DNA from: Verrucomicrobiota bacterium
GTDB lineage: Bacteria; Verrucomicrobiota; Verrucomicrobiia; Limisphaerales; UBA8199
DNA length: 7,583 nt
Assembly: GCA_026397855.1 (NCBI GenBank)
Contig: JAPLUA010000041.1
Span: 1 to 7,583 of the forward strand
Direction: 5' to 3'
The notes beneath the pieces were generated by a model. That model was not told where the DNA came from. It saw only the letters and a list, made by a program, of their open reading frames with translations, and did no database searches. Shown piece after piece: positions 6,251 through 7,583 of this stretch (position 1 is the stretch's first letter; each line of letters starts with the position of its first letter). The position numbers were made by a program, and so were the translations under genes.

Positions 6251-6440
6251 AGTGAAACTGAAAAAGGGTGAACCGGTGGAGAAAGCCATCCGCCGGCTCA
6301 AGAAGAAGCTGGATCGCGAGCAGACGCTGCAGCAGTTCCGCATGCGTCGGCGGTTCGAAAAGCCCAGCGCCAAGAAGCGGCGGAAAGAGAAAGCCGCCCG
6401 TTTCTCGGCAATGCTGAAGGAACGCTACGCCGATGATTAG
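6243..6440 (+). CDS. rpsU: 30S ribosomal protein S21
   Basis: S21 is a small basic protein of the 30S platform near the anti-Shine-Dalgarno end of 16S rRNA, important for initiation. The product of ATG 6243 is 65 residues, normal for the family. It begins MTEVKLKKGEPVEKAIRRLK and continues with the S21 core KKLDREQTLQQFRMRRRFEK and PSAKKRRKEKAARF; the position of the acidic and basic blocks is typical. TTG 6237 in the same frame would add two residues and is not needed. There is no clear Shine-Dalgarno sequence just before the ATG; the start lies within the last codons of the upstream gene (eight-base overlap), so translation probably depends on ribosomes leaving that gene. The identification is strong from sequence alone. 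Confidence 0.95.
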   Translation: MTEVKLKKGEPVEKAIRRLKKKLDREQTLQQFRMRRRFEKPSAKKRRKEKAARFSAMLKERYADD

Positions 6441-6447
6441 ATAAGTC

Positions 6448-6459
6448 CGTCGGCCGACG
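6448..6459. repeat. Perfect 12-bp palindrome after rpsU
   Basis: CGTCGGCCGACG is a perfect palindrome eight bases after the rpsU stop. Without a loop or T run it is a poor intrinsic terminator; it could be a weak transcript-end structure or a protein site. Chance is also possible in GC-rich DNA. Confidence 0.3.
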
Positions 6460-6480
6460 AATAGGGCTGTCCGGATTTGG

Positions 6481-6544
6481 AGCGCCGGCATGTTGTGCTG
6501 GCTTGGGCGGTCTACACCGCTCAAGCTGACCGCATGCTGGCGCT
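6481..6544. repeat. 64-bp imperfect palindromic intergenic repeat
   Basis: The outer arms AGCGCCGGCATG (6481-6492) and CATGCTGGCGCT (6533-6544) are inverted copies with one mismatch. The inner arms GCTTGGGCGGT and ACCGCTCAAGC match with one mismatch around the four-base loop CTAC. A small asymmetric bulge separates inner and outer stems. The element lies between rpsU and the converging flavoenzyme gene, as expected of a REP-like dispersed repeat. It differs in sequence from the palindromic repeat before ftsK. It has no T run, so a terminator role is less likely but not excluded. Copy number elsewhere in the genome is unknown. Confidence 0.7.
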
Positions 6545-6578
6545 TCGGCCTGTCGGCGATTCGCCCAGACTATGAAAT

Positions 6579-6602
6579 GTCCGGGCTGTGAAATGCCCGG
6601 AC
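6579..6602 (-). terminator. Hairpin at the 3' end of the nitronate monooxygenase gene
   Basis: GTCCGGGC (6579-6586) and GCCCGGAC (6595-6602) form a perfect eight-base stem with an eight-base loop. On the minus strand, the stem begins with the G of the TAG stop codon and is followed by ATTTCAT, a short and interrupted T-rich stretch. The position fits a transcription terminator, though the T run is weak. The motif TGAAATG(T/C)CCGG(G/A)C occurs twice in tandem here (6572-6585 and 6588-6602). Confidence 0.5.
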
Positions 6603-7583
6603 TAAACCGGGATCAGAAGCTTTCGGATAACGTCGGCGGCGGAGTAGGACTCCGCGCCGGGCGGAAGGAATTGAGCAAGATGGGAGAGGTCATCCCCGGC
6701 GGTGACCAGGGGGAATTCGCCAACACCATCGGCACGCATCTGGGGGAGGCCCACTGTTGCAGGGAGGCCGTTGCAGACACACTTGCGCCCCACGGTTTCC
6801 CCGACCGTTCCACCTTTGCGGAGATAATGCTTCAGCGGTTCAGCCGGACATCGGTAGCCAATGGTTCCATCGTCTTTGCGATAGAGGTGTCGCAGATAGC
6901 CGAGATCGCATACACGCCGTCGGTTCAGGTAATTAGCGGGGTCGGAAAGGGTCTGCTCCAGTTGGGCCACTTTGAATGGGAATCCTGTGGGGGAGGCCAA
7001 AGGATCGGTAAAGACGCGGGCTTGGCCAAGGCCGCTCAGCGTGAGGGCTTGCCGTTTGATTTCCGGGTTGATTCCTGATTCCTCGCAAAAGGCAAACGGT
7101 GTGCCGACCTGAATGCCGGCTGCCCCCAACTGAAGGGCTTGCTGGAGCTTGCCCGGAAGCCCATAACCACCCGCAAGCCAGAAGGGCAGCCCAAGCGCCC
7201 GGATCTTGTCTAGCTCAGGCACATCGCGCGGGCCGTAGAGCGGCTCGCCTTGGGGCGTCAACTGGAGGGCTCCACGGGGCGGGGCATTGTGGCCGCCGGC
7301 GGTGGGGCCTTCCACCACGAAACCATCCACGCGTCCGCTGGCTTTCTTGGCCAGGGTCATCGCCAGGGTGGCAGAGGCGACGATTCCGAGAAAGAGAGGA
7401 CGTTTCAGGTGCCGGATCACGCCGCCGCAGAAGTCCTGGGGATCAAAGGTGGTGGTTTGCCTCTCGCCGGGCAGGGCGCCCTCCACGTCAACCGGCAAGG
7501 AGGCGGGCTGGCTTCGGGCGAAGAGGTCGAGCGTGCCGGGAATTGCCCGCGGAATGCCCGCCCCCATGAGGATGTAGTCAACA
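6602..7583 (-). CDS. Nitronate monooxygenase / 2-nitropropane dioxygenase family flavoenzyme (5' end outside window)
   Basis: The frame stays open from TAG 6602-6604 to the window edge, giving about 327 residues. It reads VDYILMGAGIP before the internal Met at 7567, so the real start lies beyond 7583. The family is an FMN-dependent TIM barrel that oxidises alkyl nitronates; related members serve as enoyl-ACP reductases or have unknown substrates. Visible signatures are LMGAGIPRAIPG, then GIVASATLA, then DGFVVEGPTAGGHNAPPRG with the conserved GGH, then PFWLAGGYGLPGKLQQAL (the AGGYG phosphate-binding loop) and GAAGIQVGTPFAFCEESG (second FMN phosphate loop). The C-terminal part has several cysteines, including CVC, and a glycine-rich segment seen in long members. 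The GGHNAPPRG type, with an extended tail, differs from classical fungal or Pseudomonas enzymes, so the substrate is uncertain. The family is secure. Confidence 0.88.
   Translation of the reverse strand, partial: VDYILMGAGIPRAIPGTLDLFARSQPASLPVDVEGALPGERQTTTFDPQDFCGGVIRHLKRPLFLGIVASATLAMTLAKKASGRVDGFVVEGPTAGGHNAPPRGALQLTPQGEPLYGPRDVPELDKIRALGLPFWLAGGYGLPGKLQQALQLGAAGIQVGTPFAFCEESGINPEIKRQALTLSGLGQARVFTDPLASPTGFPFKVAQLEQTLSDPANYLNRRRVCDLGYLRHLYRKDDGTIGYRCPAEPLKHYLRKGGTVGETVGRKCVCNGLPATVGLPQMRADGVGEFPLVTAGDDLSHLAQFLPPGAESYSAADVIRKLLIPV

Noticed and set aside
7099..7569. 156-codon plus-strand frame
   Set aside because: It lies antisense to the nitronate monooxygenase gene, and its Arg/Pro-rich product lacks any motif.

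Overview
Organism: the window is GC-rich bacterial chromosomal DNA. The FtsK with a long acidic insert in its motor, a CxxC small module and palindromic intergenic repeats together suggest a member of the Verrucomicrobiota (Limisphaerales/Pedosphaera-like). This is an inference from family familiarity; no marker here proves it. Layout: (1) Positions 1-930 are accessory and decayed. They hold the 3' end of an ISL3-like transposase gene, then an open frame with no ATG start that looks like the C-terminal remnant of an unknown protein, then a separated zinc-ribbon-like C-terminal module behind two stop codons. All three lie in the same reading frame. (2) Positions 931-1324 carry no gene but hold a palindromic repeat of about 130 bp. 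(3) Positions 1325-4379 encode, on the plus strand, FtsK and a RodZ-like membrane-anchored helix-turn-helix protein. (4) Positions 4389-5488 encode, on the minus strand and converging on the RodZ-like gene, the phosphatidylglycerol pair PgsA and PgpA. PgsA makes phosphatidylglycerol phosphate and PgpA dephosphorylates it; the pgpA GTG start overlaps the pgsA stop codon. (5) Positions 5489-5854 are a long intergenic region with a divergent candidate promoter on each side and a hairpin followed by five T's in front of the next gene. (6) Positions 5855-6440 encode a small cysteine-containing protein of unknown function whose end overlaps the start of rpsU (ribosomal protein S21). (7) Positions 6441-6601 hold a second palindromic repeat and a terminator-like hairpin. 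(8) From 6602 to the window edge, on the minus strand, lies a nitronate monooxygenase-family flavoenzyme gene whose 5' end is outside the window. How the genes work together: most of the window is core physiology (chromosome segregation, cell shape, phospholipid synthesis, translation). The most striking observation is that FtsK has intact Walker A and Walker B motifs but lacks about 46 residues directly after Walker B, including the region that normally carries the ATQRP motif. This means a real in-frame deletion or an assembly error. I saw no CRISPR array, tRNA, rRNA or recognisable defence system. The best candidates for something undescribed are the cysteine protein coupled to rpsU with its possible leader hairpin, and the two palindromic repeat types.
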